From Nosema muscidifuracis (lineage: Eukaryota > Microsporidia > Nosematidae), in the NCBI GenBank assembly GCA_028335825.1, contig JAIOKI010000005.1, positions 310,001 through 374,000 of the forward strand: DNA of 64,000 nt, read 5' to 3'. The notes below the pieces were generated by a model that was not told where the DNA came from, made no database searches, and was given only the letters and a program-made list of their open reading frames with translations. This document shows, piece by piece, positions 29,184 through 38,726 of the stretch (position 1 is the first letter of the stretch; each line of letters begins with the position of its first letter). A program made the translations under genes and the position numbers.

Positions 29184-29711
29184 TTAATTTTTGATAGATC
29201 CCAAAATAATACGAAATGCAATATCAAGAATGAATTTAGTATAATTTCGTGATAATCCTACTTCTATTATGATATCTCGTATTCCATATATTATACTTAA
29301 TATATAAACATCCCATGGATTTATATTAGTAACTCTGTTTGTTTTACTTTCTAGCATTTTATTATTCAGCAAGTCGTAAATTTGCTTATTATTTTTAACA
29401 TAATAGATTCCTTGTAATTTATCAAACCCAATCTGACTAAAGGCATTCGCTCTTATAAGATTATCTATCTCTAAATATGCTACATTTCCGTACGACATGA
29501 ATTTTTTAATTAATTTAGTATTTCTTTTTCTAAATGTATAATCGACTAATATAAAAGTATTGGGATGAATATCATCATAAGAATTTACTAATGATAATCT
29601 ATAAGCACTCTGTGTATGTTTTACAATATTTGTTGGTTTATTAAAAAAGTAAATAAATATCGATGCAAGAATATAAATAAATCGAACTGGTTTGTAATTT
29701 CTCGTTGACAT
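29184..29711 (-). CDS. Hypothetical membrane/secreted protein (175 aa)
   Basis: I do not recognise this protein. A basic N-terminus (MSTRNYKPVR) followed by FIYILASIFIYFF (11-23) suggests a signal anchor. Two further hydrophobic helices lie at about 133-148 (VYILSIIYGIRDIIIEV) and near the C-terminus (FILDIAFRIILGSI). The start is supported by ATACCCCTCAT before the ATG. It is convergent with TIP20 across the repeat field. Lineage-specific as far as I can tell. Confidence 0.55.
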   Translation of the reverse strand: MSTRNYKPVRFIYILASIFIYFFNKPTNIVKHTQSAYRLSLVNSYDDIHPNTFILVDYTFRKRNTKLIKKFMSYGNVAYLEIDNLIRANAFSQIGFDKLQGIYYVKNNKQIYDLLNNKMLESKTNRVTNINPWDVYILSIIYGIRDIIIEVGLSRNYTKFILDIAFRIILGSIKN

Positions 29712-30355
29712 ATGAGGGGTATAAAAAATTAAAATATAAATGATTGATTATAATTTATTGTTAAAGAACTAATGAAAATATTTTCATATGAAATCTTCTT
29801 TTTTAATATTAAAAACGATTTAATTTTCTGAGTTTAGTTTCAAATAAGTCATTAATTTTGAATTTATGATGGAAATAAGTTCGTTAATAGAAAGCTAGTA
29901 TTATTTTAAAATTATTTTAAATTATGAATCAAGAAATTTATGTTAATATGTTATAAACTTTATGATGGAAATAAGTTACGTTAATAGAAAGCTAATATTA
30001 TTTTAAATTTATATTAAATTATGAATCAAGAAATTTATGTTAATATGTTATAAATTTTATGAGGAAAATAAGTTACGTTAAATGAAAAAAGCTAATATTA
30101 TTTTAAATTTATGAAGGAATAAGTTATATTATTAGAAAAAAAAGACAAGCTTTAAAATTATATTATCAAAAATTGATACACACATTAGCATAAAAATACT
30201 CATGTAGGTTTACATGTTAAATATTTTTTTATTAAATTATATCAATTTTAAGTATGCATAAATGACTAACTAACGTTCTTTATAATTTTTCAACATTATA
30301 TTTAAAATTATATTCAAGCTCTTTGAAAAATTTTATTTTTTTATCCTTTAAATAG
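29712..30355. repeat. Spacer with ~105-bp direct repeats
   Basis: Blocks beginning TTTATGATGGAAATAAGTT and containing GAATCAAGAAATTTATGTTA occur about two and a half times between 29865 and 30120. The remaining 200 bp up to SmB shows nothing recognisable. Confidence 0.7.
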
Positions 30356-30586
30356 ATGGATGATAAATTTTTACAGTACAAAGTTAAGATTTTTACTAAA
30401 GATAATATTTTTATTGAAGGTATTTTGCTACAAACTGACAAATATAAAAATGTATTAATTAATGATAGTGAAGAATTTAAAAATGTAAAGAACTATTTAA
30501 AATCCCCTCGTAGATATTTGGGATTAATAATGATACCAGGTAAAAATATAAAATATATTGAATATTTATATAAGACAATAAAATAA
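30356..30586 (+). CDS. SMB1: Sm-core protein SmB
   Basis: A 76-residue Sm fold, part of the heptameric ring on U1, U2, U4 and U5 snRNAs. The order FLQYKVKIFTKDNIFIEGIL, LLQTDKYKNVLINDSEEF and RRYLGLIMIPGKNIKYI matches SmB: Sm1 motif with G...D-x-x-x-N, then the R-x-LGL-(V/I)-x-x-x-G-x-N-(I/L) Sm2 motif. The proline-rich C-terminal tail of other SmB proteins is missing, a typical microsporidian reduction. TATCCTTTAAATAG precedes the ATG. Convergent with eL20, 9 bp between stops. Confidence 0.85.
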   Translation: MDDKFLQYKVKIFTKDNIFIEGILLQTDKYKNVLINDSEEFKNVKNYLKSPRRYLGLIMIPGKNIKYIEYLYKTIK

Positions 30587-30595
30587 ATTAAATTT

Positions 30596-31138
30596 TTAAT
30601 CGCTTAAATCAGTATCAACTGGAACAAATAAATCTCTGACATTGGCATACTTATTGAAAACTGGGAATTTAAGATCTTCTTGGTTAAATTCTGCAACTTT
30701 TCCAGTTTTAATTTCATCATCTGCTAATTCTTTAATATCAATAACGAAAATGTCATTTCTTTTACATCTAATTCTTATAGCAGCTTCCCTAAATAAGAAA
30801 TCCAAAGCACTGCATCTTGAAATAGCTCTGAATTCTCTATATGAATTTTGCAACCCTCTCTTGCATCTGAATACAAAATTAATTCCATAATTCTTAACTT
30901 CACCTGTAATTTCTTCTTTGACTTCTTGAGAATCAATTAAAACCAACTTACTTGATTTTAATTTATATTTGTCATTCAATAATCTGAAAAATTTAGCTCT
31001 TGCTAATACGTGATTCTTAGCATATATATTAGCTTCATATATCTGTGGCTGAGGATTCTTTTCAGTTGGTGCTAAACAAGCTGATAATTTGTATTCCTTG
31101 AATGATGGAACAGTGTAATTTCTCTTAGCAAAATCCAT
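30596..31138 (-). CDS. RPL20: 60S ribosomal protein eL20 (L18A)
   Basis: A 180-residue large-subunit protein. [71 protein letters not shown] and [17 protein letters not shown] follow eL20 from end to end. The frame continues 27 codons upstream, but AGCCCTTATAAA lies before the ATG at 31138, and the family begins here, so I use that start. A further small gene starts upstream on the same strand. Confidence 0.93.
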   Translation of the reverse strand: MDFAKRNYTVPSFKEYKLSACLAPTEKNPQPQIYEANIYAKNHVLARAKFFRLLNDKYKLKSSKLVLIDSQEVKEEITGEVKNYGINFVFRCKRGLQNSYREFRAISRCSALDFLFREAAIRIRCKRNDIFVIDIKELADDEIKTGKVAEFNQEDLKFPVFNKYANVRDLFVPVDTDLSD

Positions 31139-31181
31139 TTTATAAGGGCTAATTTTTTTAAAAAAAAATATTTTAAAAAAT

Positions 31182-31364
31182 TTAATCACAAAACTTGTAG
31201 AATTTTTCAATTGTCTCATCTTTAATTCTCTCTGTTTCTAATAGACTATTTTCTATTTCAAGAGCTATGTCTTTAATGGTTGAAATATTACTTATCACAT
31301 CATCTACAATTTCTTTTTCCAGAATATCAATTTTTTTGTTTAAATTTTTTATTTCTTTAGACAT
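31182..31364 (-). CDS. Small coiled-coil protein (60 aa)
   Basis: A 60-residue heptad-patterned helix ([15 protein letters not shown], then [19 protein letters not shown]) ending in [20 protein letters not shown] stands before the ATG, the GGG-like variant of the start motif. It is 43 bp upstream of eL20 on the same strand and divergent from YCG1. It may be a subunit of a small helical complex (kinetochore, mediator or SNARE-adaptor type), but I cannot assign one. Confidence 0.45.
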   Translation of the reverse strand: MSKEIKNLNKKIDILEKEIVDDVISNISTIKDIALEIENSLLETERIKDETIEKFYKFCD

Positions 31365-31472
31365 TTTAAAGCCCTTGAGAAAAAAAAGTCTTTTAATTCA
31401 ATTGTCAACATATTTGTTGAAATCAAAACAAATAATTTATGCATGAGATTAATTCTTCATTTTTTACCCCAA

Positions 31473-33635
31473 ATGAAAGGTAAAAATGAAAAGATTCAAA
31501 ATTTACAAATAATATTTAATGAAATACAAATTTGTGACTCAAAAAGATTTTCTGAACGTTTGAGTGCATTTATATCTATCAGTAAAGAAGATAAATCTTT
31601 GGATCTAATATTACAAATAATTTATCCTATTCTGCTTTGTAAAAAATACCCTATTCCATATAAAATTATTTTATTTATTAAAAGATTTGCTGAAGAATTA
31701 GCTTATACTAATGAAGGAAGTTCTATTATATTATCATTATTTGATCATTTAATAGGTCTTATTGATTCAAAGACAACAAGAGTACGTAGAAATTCCTTAT
31801 ATTTACTAAATATATTATCATCTTTAAATATATGCAATGAAAAAATTAATTCTACAATTTTAGAAAAGATATCTGAAAGACTTTTTGATAAAGAAAAAGG
31901 AGTGCGTAAAGAATCTATTTTGATATTGAGCAAATATCAAAATTATGATTTAAATGAAAGTACAAAAATATCAAATATATTTAAAAATTTGTGTAAATAT
32001 GATCCAAGTAATGAAATTAGAAAATTAGCCTTTGAAAAGTTAGAAGTAAATATTTTAACTTATAATTGTATAATTGACAGATGCGCTGATATTAATTTAG
32101 GAATTAGAACATTATTTTATAAGAAGTTTTTAGAAAATATTAATATTAAAGAATTACGTCACGACAAAAAAATATTTTTGTTGCGTCGAGTTTTTTCTGA
32201 ACGAGAAATAGATTGTGTTGATTATTTCGTTAATTGTTGTGTTTTATACTATGATTTACCTTCTGAATTTCCTAATTTAGTTTCTGATTTTTATCATCCA
32301 AGTATTATCAAAAAATTAGAAAAATTACTAAAAAAATTATTCAATCTTATTGATTGCTATATAACAGGAAATAATATTCTTGAGGATCCATCTCTTGGAA
32401 ATATTTTCTTTTACTATACATATCTTTCTTATATAGAAGATATAAAAGGAAGAGATGAGTTAAATTTAATTGAATTGTCAAAATTTGTCGAATTCGTTTA
32501 TGAATTTAGTAAATGTAACGAAGATTCTGATAAAATTGAAAAATGTAGAATTTTGTTTTCTATTTTGAATTTATATGATGTATTCGATGATGAATCTAAA
32601 AAAATATTTTTTAGTACCGTTTTTAAATTAATAAAAAACGAAGTGCCTGATGAAATTTTAGATGAATTAGTAAAATTAGTTTATAAAATAGATAAACAAA
32701 GTGGTGATAAAATGTTTGGATCTTTGATACATAAAAATTTAGAGAACAATCCTTTATATTCTTTAAAAATATGCAAACTTATTTTAAAATATTCTCAAAC
32801 AATCGATCAAATACAAAATGCGATAATTAATGAAATAGTATTAAATTTCGAAAATAAAGATTCAGAATTTGATGAATTAATTTCGGAATGTTTATTTTAT
32901 TATCTTATTATGGATCAAGATAATAAAATATTTCAAATTTTTGTATCTTATAAAGATAAATGTTCAAATTTTTCTAGTTTGATTTTTGATTTATCTTTAA
33001 ACTTCAATAATGAGAAATATTTGACGTTAGCTAAATCTGTAATGTTGAATAGTTTAGAAAACAAAGACGTCTCAATTATTATTCCTGGATCTAAATTAAT
33101 ATTGTCGCAGCAGTTGGATGATACATCTATGATTCTTAAATATTTTATATTTGCACTTGAATTTTATTATTCTGAAGATGATGATCAAATACATCAATAT
33201 TTGAATGTTTTCTTTCATGAATATTTCAAGACGGATAGTTCAATTTTACTTGATGCATTTTGTCCAGTATACGAAAATTTAGAAGTAAATGAAAAATATT
33301 TCGTAGATCAAATTTTATATCTTATAGAAAATTCTGAAAAAATGAATGGAACACAACAATTATTTTATAAGATATGTGTCAATATTTATTTGTATTATTC
33401 TGAGAGTAAGCAAGTTAAAAAGTTTCTCTATGTACTTAATAGAATTAATATAATTGGAGCATGGGACAATATTTTAACAAAGAAGATATTGTTCTGTTGT
33501 ACACAACTTATGAAAAAATCGGGGTTAAATAAGAAGTTTACTGAATATGTGAATAATTTGATGAACATTGATGATGGTGAACCTATTTCTCAAGAAGATT
33601 TGCGAATTGTCAAACAAGATTTATTAATTTCTTAA
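31473..33635 (+). CDS. YCG1: Condensin HEAT-repeat subunit (YCG1/CAP-G)
   Basis: A 720-residue HEAT-repeat protein. The early repeats (TTRVRRNSLYLLNILS, LEKISERLFDKEKGVRKESI and CKYDPSNEIRKLAFEKL) match the CAP-G/Ycg1 N-terminal repeats. This subunit, with Brn1, forms the DNA-binding safety belt of condensin for mitotic chromosome compaction. It is shorter than yeast Ycg1 (about 1,035 aa). Start: the frame opens at 31443, but ACCCCAA sits directly before the ATG at 31473, so I take the latter. Confidence 0.82.
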   Translation: MKGKNEKIQNLQIIFNEIQICDSKRFSERLSAFISISKEDKSLDLILQIIYPILLCKKYPIPYKIILFIKRFAEELAYTNEGSSIILSLFDHLIGLIDSKTTRVRRNSLYLLNILSSLNICNEKINSTILEKISERLFDKEKGVRKESILILSKYQNYDLNESTKISNIFKNLCKYDPSNEIRKLAFEKLEVNILTYNCIIDRCADINLGIRTLFYKKFLENINIKELRHDKKIFLLRRVFSEREIDCVDYFVNCCVLYYDLPSEFPNLVSDFYHPSIIKKLEKLLKKLFNLIDCYITGNNILEDPSLGNIFFYYTYLSYIEDIKGRDELNLIELSKFVEFVYEFSKCNEDSDKIEKCRILFSILNLYDVFDDESKKIFFSTVFKLIKNEVPDEILDELVKLVYKIDKQSGDKMFGSLIHKNLENNPLYSLKICKLILKYSQTIDQIQNAIINEIVLNFENKDSEFDELISECLFYYLIMDQDNKIFQIFVSYKDKCSNFSSLIFDLSLNFNNEKYLTLAKSVMLNSLENKDVSIIIPGSKLILSQQLDDTSMILKYFIFALEFYYSEDDDQIHQYLNVFFHEYFKTDSSILLDAFCPVYENLEVNEKYFVDQILYLIENSEKMNGTQQLFYKICVNIYLYYSESKQVKKFLYVLNRINIIGAWDNILTKKILFCCTQLMKKSGLNKKFTEYVNNLMNIDDGEPISQEDLRIVKQDLLIS

Positions 33636-33639
33636 ATAA

Positions 33640-33800
33640 AGTTATTTTATTATAAAATTATCATATTTTGAGCTAAGGTAAAAATCTTGATAAAGTTATT
33701 TTATTAAAAAATTATCATATTTTGCACTGAGGTAAAAATCTTGATAAAGTTATTTTATTAAAAAATTATCATATTTTGCGCTAAGGTAAAAATCTTGATA
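33640..33800. repeat. 54-bp tandem repeat, 3 copies, after YCG1
   Basis: Units of TAAAGTTATTTTATTAAAAA, then ATTATCATATTTTG(A/C)(G/A)CTAAGGTAAAAATCTTGA. The array begins with the YCG1 stop codon region and ends about 90 bp before the PRI1 start. Confidence 0.85.
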
Positions 33801-33885
33801 AATTTATTTTCGAGAACTAATTTGATCTTTTTTTTTAGTTCACTCATTAAATTTTTTTATTTAAAACGTTATTATTTTTACCCTA

Positions 33886-34743
33886 ATGGCTTCAGAACTT
33901 CTCAAATTGTATTATAAAAACTTCTTTCCAGCTGAAAAACTATTCCGATGGTTAAATATAACTCAATATCGTGAATTATCTTTCTGCTTAGAAAATAATC
34001 TTTATGTACGAAATTTAATTTTTACTAAAGCTGATGAATTTATAACACGTCTTCATGATAAAGTACCACAGAAGATTGATGTGGGAGCTGTGTACGATGT
34101 CATGCCAATAAAAAATATAAATAAACGAGCTATAGAAAAAGAACTCGTTTTCGATATAGATCTTACAGATTATGACAGAACATGTTGTAAAGATAAAATA
34201 ATTTGTGAGAAGTGTTTTCCATTAATAAAAATGTCAGTAGAACTACTTAATTATATTTTAACAAACGAACTTGGTTTTAAAAGTCTTTCTTTTGTGTTTT
34301 CAGGACGACGAGGTTTGCATTGCTGGGTCAATGATAAATTTACAAAGAAGTTTAACGAAAAAATACGTGGAGATATTGTCAAATATTTTGATATCGTAAC
34401 TGAGAAGAAGAAATATTCTGACGAGTATACTAAAATATTATTAAAATATGGTAAATATATGATTGATCAAGGGTTCTCTATTACTTTAGATGATATTAAT
34501 ATTGATATGTTGTATGATAAAATGTTTTTAAAGTTAGATAGAGAAGTTACTAAAAGTTTTAATCATTTGATTAAAATGCCGTTTAGTGTTCATCCCGATT
34601 CACAAAAAATTTCATTACCTATTGATCCTAATAAACTTGAAAGAGTAAGTTTGAAAAATATGCTTAATCTTAAAGATGTACTCAATGATCCTAATCTAAT
34701 ATTGCCATATATTCGTATTTTAGATACATGGATTATAAAATAA
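33886..34743 (+). CDS. PRI1: DNA primase small (catalytic) subunit
   Basis: A 285-residue archaeo-eukaryotic primase that makes the RNA primer for DNA polymerase alpha. The catalytic aspartates lie in VFDIDLTDYD (Asp90 and Asp92). SGRRGLHCW (139-147) is the nucleotide-binding signature. HLIKMPFSVHP and LPID near 225-250 are conserved. A zinc-knuckle set C100/C101/C107/C110 follows the active site. It ends about 120 residues earlier than yeast Pri1, dropping the C-terminal region. TACCCTA precedes the ATG; the next gene starts 35 bp after the stop. Confidence 0.93.
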   Translation: MASELLKLYYKNFFPAEKLFRWLNITQYRELSFCLENNLYVRNLIFTKADEFITRLHDKVPQKIDVGAVYDVMPIKNINKRAIEKELVFDIDLTDYDRTCCKDKIICEKCFPLIKMSVELLNYILTNELGFKSLSFVFSGRRGLHCWVNDKFTKKFNEKIRGDIVKYFDIVTEKKKYSDEYTKILLKYGKYMIDQGFSITLDDINIDMLYDKMFLKLDREVTKSFNHLIKMPFSVHPDSQKISLPIDPNKLERVSLKNMLNLKDVLNDPNLILPYIRILDTWIIK

Positions 34744-34778
34744 AAATCGTATTTTAATTGATTTTTTTTTAACCGTGA

Positions 34779-36983
34779 ATGAATTCAAAAATAATCGAGT
34801 TGATCAAAAATAGTAAAAAAGATAAAAGCAAAGAAAATTGTCTTATTGATGACATTTTAAGAATTTTTATTACAAATGATATAAAAGATGTACTTCTTGA
34901 AACTTCCAAATTATTTGATCAGTATCTTTCAATATTATTTGTACAAAATAACGAAATTATAAAAAATACTAAAATTTCAGAACTTTTATATAAAGAAGAT
35001 TTTTGTAAACTCAAATCAGAATTAATAGCTTTTATTATTAATTTAACATTAAATAATGAGAAACTTCTAGAACAAAAATTAGTTATTTTATTATTGAATG
35101 AAGATTTACTAAAAAAATACTTACCTGGGATTATATCAAGTAATTTAAAAGATTTAGTAAATGAAAATAATTTACTTGAATCAAATTTAGAAAGATTAAG
35201 CATAATCAATTATAATTTAAAAGATTTATCAAATGAAAATAATTTACTTAAATCAAATTTAGAAAGATTAAGCATAATTAATTATAATTTAAAAGATTTA
35301 GTAAATGAAAATAATTTACTTGAATCAAATTTAGAAAGATTAAGCATAATTAATTATAATTTAAAAGATTTATCAAATGAAAATAATTTACTTGAATCAA
35401 ATTTAGAAAGATTAAGCATAATTAATTATTTATTATCTAAAAATATATTTATAGATGATAAAGGTAAAAATGTATTATTTAATGTACTATCTAAAATTGA
35501 GTATAAATATATTGTAGTGACTAGTTATCTTTGTAAAAAATATTTTGATGATGATAGATTATTTTTTTTCCTTCAAGTTCTTCTACTAAATAATGTAAAA
35601 CTTTCTTTTGATGAATACGAAATGATAAATCAGAAATTAGAACAACAATTAGAAATATTAAGAAATTATTTACAAAAAGATAATCTTATTTTTAATTTAA
35701 TAAAAGCTCTGGCTAAAGAAAAAAAGTTAAATCTTACTTTATCAATATGGAATAATTTAAAATATTTATATAATCAAAATTATGAAATTAAAGATCTTAT
35801 AGAAATTATACAAGAGAAATATTCAGTTGAATCACCAATTTGGGAACTCATGCCTGTTACTGAAGAAACATTAAAAAATGTTTGTACAGAATCAAAATAT
35901 AAAATAGAAATTTTTTTAAATAGAATAACAGAACCAAAATTTGAATTTGAAATTCTTAAATTATATTTGACTTATCCAGAACTTAAACAAAGTATTGAAA
36001 AAAAATATAATTTAAGTAAAATTTCAATAAAATATGAAGATAGAATTTCTGATTGGCTTTATTTCGAATTAGATACACTTTTTAAGCGTAATAGAAAATC
36101 TTTATGTTATAAAAATACTTTAATACATGAAAAATTTATAAATCAAATAGATTTAGAAGAAAATTTAGATAAACTATTAGAAGGATGTTTAATAATTAGT
36201 AGCATTAACAAACAAATTAATTTAAATTTAGTTTCAAATCTATGTCTTAAATTTTTACACAAAATACAAAAAAAAGAAGTAGCTATGAAATTTTTTCGAT
36301 TAATTTGGATTCATCAAAAAAAAGAACTTAACAGAGAAAAATTAATATATTTATTTAATAAAGTTCTGTATTTTGATGTAGATTGTACATATATTAGATC
36401 AATAAAGTATGAAGTGATTAATAATATAATTATTAAATTATACTTTGGAAAAGAAATATCATTAGAATCAGCTATAAATAATATGGAAATTTCATCATCA
36501 AAACTTAATAAAAAAGAATTTAAATTCTTTTTACCTTTGTTAGTTAAATTATGGGAAGAAATATCAATAATTCCTGAAGAAGATGAATTAGTCACAGTTC
36601 TTATTTTAATAAGAACTGTAATAATCTTAAGTGATAAATTTTATCAAAAAAGATTGTTAAATTCAAAGCTTTGGAAATTTTTTAGAGAAAGATTTACTTA
36701 TAAAAATTATGAAAAATTTAGTAAAAAGAAATACGATACTTTTTTAATGCTTCTAGAAACAGTGGTTGATAAATTTGATTTTTCTAATGATATTCTTGAA
36801 GATATTTTAATTACTGCAATTGATTTATACAATATCTCACCTTCTATACATTTTTTAAAACAAATTATTATGAAAGATATTTATTTTGCTTTTTATATTT
36901 TTTTCGTTCAAAAAATTACTGAAAAAGATGAAATATTGAATATCGTAAAAGAAATTTTAAGAAGTAATTATAAAATTTGTTAA
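34779..36983 (+). CDS. Hypothetical helical protein with in-frame 24-residue repeats (734 aa)
   Basis: I do not recognise this protein. It is leucine-, lysine- and asparagine-rich and helical throughout, possibly an alpha-solenoid, with no signal peptide. Residues about 124-219 are four tandem copies of a 24-residue unit NLKDL(V/S)NENNLL(E/K)SNLE followed by RLSIINY. After residue 220 the sequence is unique. AACCGTGA before the ATG is a weak start motif; the gap to PRI1 is 35 bp on the same strand. The repeats could extend a coiled-coil spacer between functional halves. Confidence 0.6.
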   Translation: MNSKIIELIKNSKKDKSKENCLIDDILRIFITNDIKDVLLETSKLFDQYLSILFVQNNEIIKNTKISELLYKEDFCKLKSELIAFIINLTLNNEKLLEQKLVILLLNEDLLKKYLPGIISSNLKDLVNENNLLESNLERLSIINYNLKDLSNENNLLKSNLERLSIINYNLKDLVNENNLLESNLERLSIINYNLKDLSNENNLLESNLERLSIINYLLSKNIFIDDKGKNVLFNVLSKIEYKYIVVTSYLCKKYFDDDRLFFFLQVLLLNNVKLSFDEYEMINQKLEQQLEILRNYLQKDNLIFNLIKALAKEKKLNLTLSIWNNLKYLYNQNYEIKDLIEIIQEKYSVESPIWELMPVTEETLKNVCTESKYKIEIFLNRITEPKFEFEILKLYLTYPELKQSIEKKYNLSKISIKYEDRISDWLYFELDTLFKRNRKSLCYKNTLIHEKFINQIDLEENLDKLLEGCLIISSINKQINLNLVSNLCLKFLHKIQKKEVAMKFFRLIWIHQKKELNREKLIYLFNKVLYFDVDCTYIRSIKYEVINNIIIKLYFGKEISLESAINNMEISSSKLNKKEFKFFLPLLVKLWEEISIIPEEDELVTVLILIRTVIILSDKFYQKRLLNSKLWKFFRERFTYKNYEKFSKKKYDTFLMLLETVVDKFDFSNDILEDILITAIDLYNISPSIHFLKQIIMKDIYFAFYIFFVQKITEKDEILNIVKEILRSNYKIC
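35150..35430 (+). repeat. Coding minisatellite: 72-bp unit x4
   Basis: Four head-to-tail 72-bp copies inside the 734-residue gene, in frame. Copies 1 and 3 encode NLKDLV, copies 2 and 4 NLKDLS, so the array probably arose by duplication of a 144-bp dimer. Copies differ at only a few bases. Confidence 0.9.
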
Positions 36984-37002
36984 ACTTATTTTTCTTAATT
37001 TA

Positions 37003-38217
37003 TCAATTATTAACGATTAAATATTTTGTTTCGGCATGATTTTCTATAACACTTATCCTATTTTTATATTCGTATGATTTTTTTACTGATTTAGTAGTTA
37101 ACATAAAACATCCAAAAACAAAAAGTTTTTCTAAATGTGTATTTTCAATTAAATTAATTATTAAATTATCATCTACTCCTTCACACCATGACAAATCTAA
37201 TTCTTTAAGATTACTTAATTTATACAAAAAATCAAAGGAATCAAATTTCAGATATGAAATATTCAAAAATTGAATATTTTGAAATTTATTAAAATCTTTT
37301 ACCCATTCATTTAGTCTATAACATCTCTGTAAATTTAAATGTTTGACATTTTGTCCTATTTTAATATCTACAGCTGTTGTTATATTTTCTAAATTCAGAT
37401 ATTCAATTAATTTATAATTCTTTATTAATTCGTTAATATTCTGACAGTTTTTTAATGACAATGTTTTTATATTTTTCTCATTATAAAATTTTTCTGATAT
37501 GAGTGTCTCTTCTAAATATAAATGAGTAACTTTTGTTTTTAGTTTAATTTCGTCAGTGATCTTATAACAATACGATAATCTCAACTCATCCAAAGTTTTA
37601 TATTTTTTATTGATTTCTGTAATAAGTGAATTAGAAAATCTATTACAATTACTCAAATCTAAAATTTTTAGTTTTTCTGGTAAATATATTTCTGTAAGAA
37701 GATATCCTCCTGTAATACGTAAAATTTCCAAGTTTTTTAAATCGTTGAGTATTTTATTACATCTTAAATTACTTAATTGACCACACTGATGTAACTCTAA
37801 TGTAGTAAGATTTATATTATTAATTATAAAATCTGAATCTTTGATCATCGAACAATCATAAATAATTAACTTATTTTTTGAAGATTCTATAATAAAATTA
37901 AAATAGTCTAAATTAAATTTTCTAAATTGACTTAAATACAAAGATATCATTTCTAAGTTTTTATCTTCTAATTTAAAATCATCTAAATTACTTAAAATTT
38001 TTTCTATTAAAATATTTTGTAAAGATTTCTGATTACTTTCTCTATTAGAAAATTCATATGGTTTTGATTTTTTAGTACGCTTCTGTCTTGGCTGAACTTT
38101 TTTTATTTTTTTAATTGTTTCTTCTTTATTAGATTCTGGTTGATTTTTTTCAATTTTTATTCCGTGTTGTTCAATAAAATCTGTTAATGCACTTCTCGGT
38201 CCTTTTATTGAAACCAT
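37003..38217 (-). CDS. RAD7: Nucleotide-excision-repair protein Rad7 (LRR)
   Basis: A 404-residue protein. The N-terminus KGPRSALTDFIEQHGI matches the diagnostic Rad7 opening (GPxSALTxFLRxxGI), then a basic linker (about 20-60), then leucine-rich repeats from about 110 (LTTLELHQCGQLSN, LKILDLSNCNRFSN, VKHLNLQRCYRLNE and LKELDLSWCEGVDD). Rad7 with Rad16 surveys non-transcribed DNA for damage and belongs to a cullin-type ubiquitin ligase. The LRR block is of the cysteine-containing F-box/AMN1 kind. GTCCATAA precedes the ATG. It is convergent with the preceding 734-residue gene, 19 bp apart. Confidence 0.85.
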   Translation of the reverse strand: MVSIKGPRSALTDFIEQHGIKIEKNQPESNKEETIKKIKKVQPRQKRTKKSKPYEFSNRESNQKSLQNILIEKILSNLDDFKLEDKNLEMISLYLSQFRKFNLDYFNFIIESSKNKLIIYDCSMIKDSDFIINNINLTTLELHQCGQLSNLRCNKILNDLKNLEILRITGGYLLTEIYLPEKLKILDLSNCNRFSNSLITEINKKYKTLDELRLSYCYKITDEIKLKTKVTHLYLEETLISEKFYNEKNIKTLSLKNCQNINELIKNYKLIEYLNLENITTAVDIKIGQNVKHLNLQRCYRLNEWVKDFNKFQNIQFLNISYLKFDSFDFLYKLSNLKELDLSWCEGVDDNLIINLIENTHLEKLFVFGCFMLTTKSVKKSYEYKNRISVIENHAETKYLIVNN

Positions 38218-38726
38218 TTATGGACAAAAATATTTTAAATTTTATAATAATTTGCATGAATAAAAATAATTCATCATTCAAAATCTAAAAGAAATTTGAA
38301 ATTTAATTCGTCATTTATGGCCTACTATTAAAAAATAGGAAATGATAGTTTGTATTACATAAATAGAATGTTAAGTTTTTTTCAAATCATTCAATTAATA
38401 TTTTTATTTATTCATTAATATAATAAAACTTATGTTAAGAAAAAAATACTAGATTATTTATGCATAGGTAGATTTTATTTATGCATTAAGATATAATAAA
38501 ATTTATTTTAAGAAAAAATTGATAGAATAAAACTTATGATAAGATAAAATTGATATAATAAAACTTATGATAAGATAAAATTGATAGAATAAAATTTATG
38601 TTAAAAAAAAGTACTAGATTGTTATTTATGTTAAAAAAAAGTACTAGATTTTTATTTATGTTAAGATAAAATTAATAGATTTAAATTAATGCATTATTGA
38701 TAATTTTACTCAATTTTTTTATCCTT
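38218..38726. repeat. Spacer with short direct repeats
   Basis: From about 38400 to 38690 the spacer is built of imperfect units such as AAGATAAAATTGATA(G/T)AATA, then AAACTTATGAT, and AAAAAAAGTACTAGATT(G/T)TTATTTATGTT. The first 180 bp, next to the Rad7 start, shows no repeat. No gene seen. Confidence 0.65.

Noticed and set aside
35117-35128. ATACTTACCTGG, identical to the 5' end of U1 snRNA
   Set aside because: It lies inside the open frame of the 734-residue gene (codons for KYLPG) and nothing resembling the rest of U1 follows. Coincidence.
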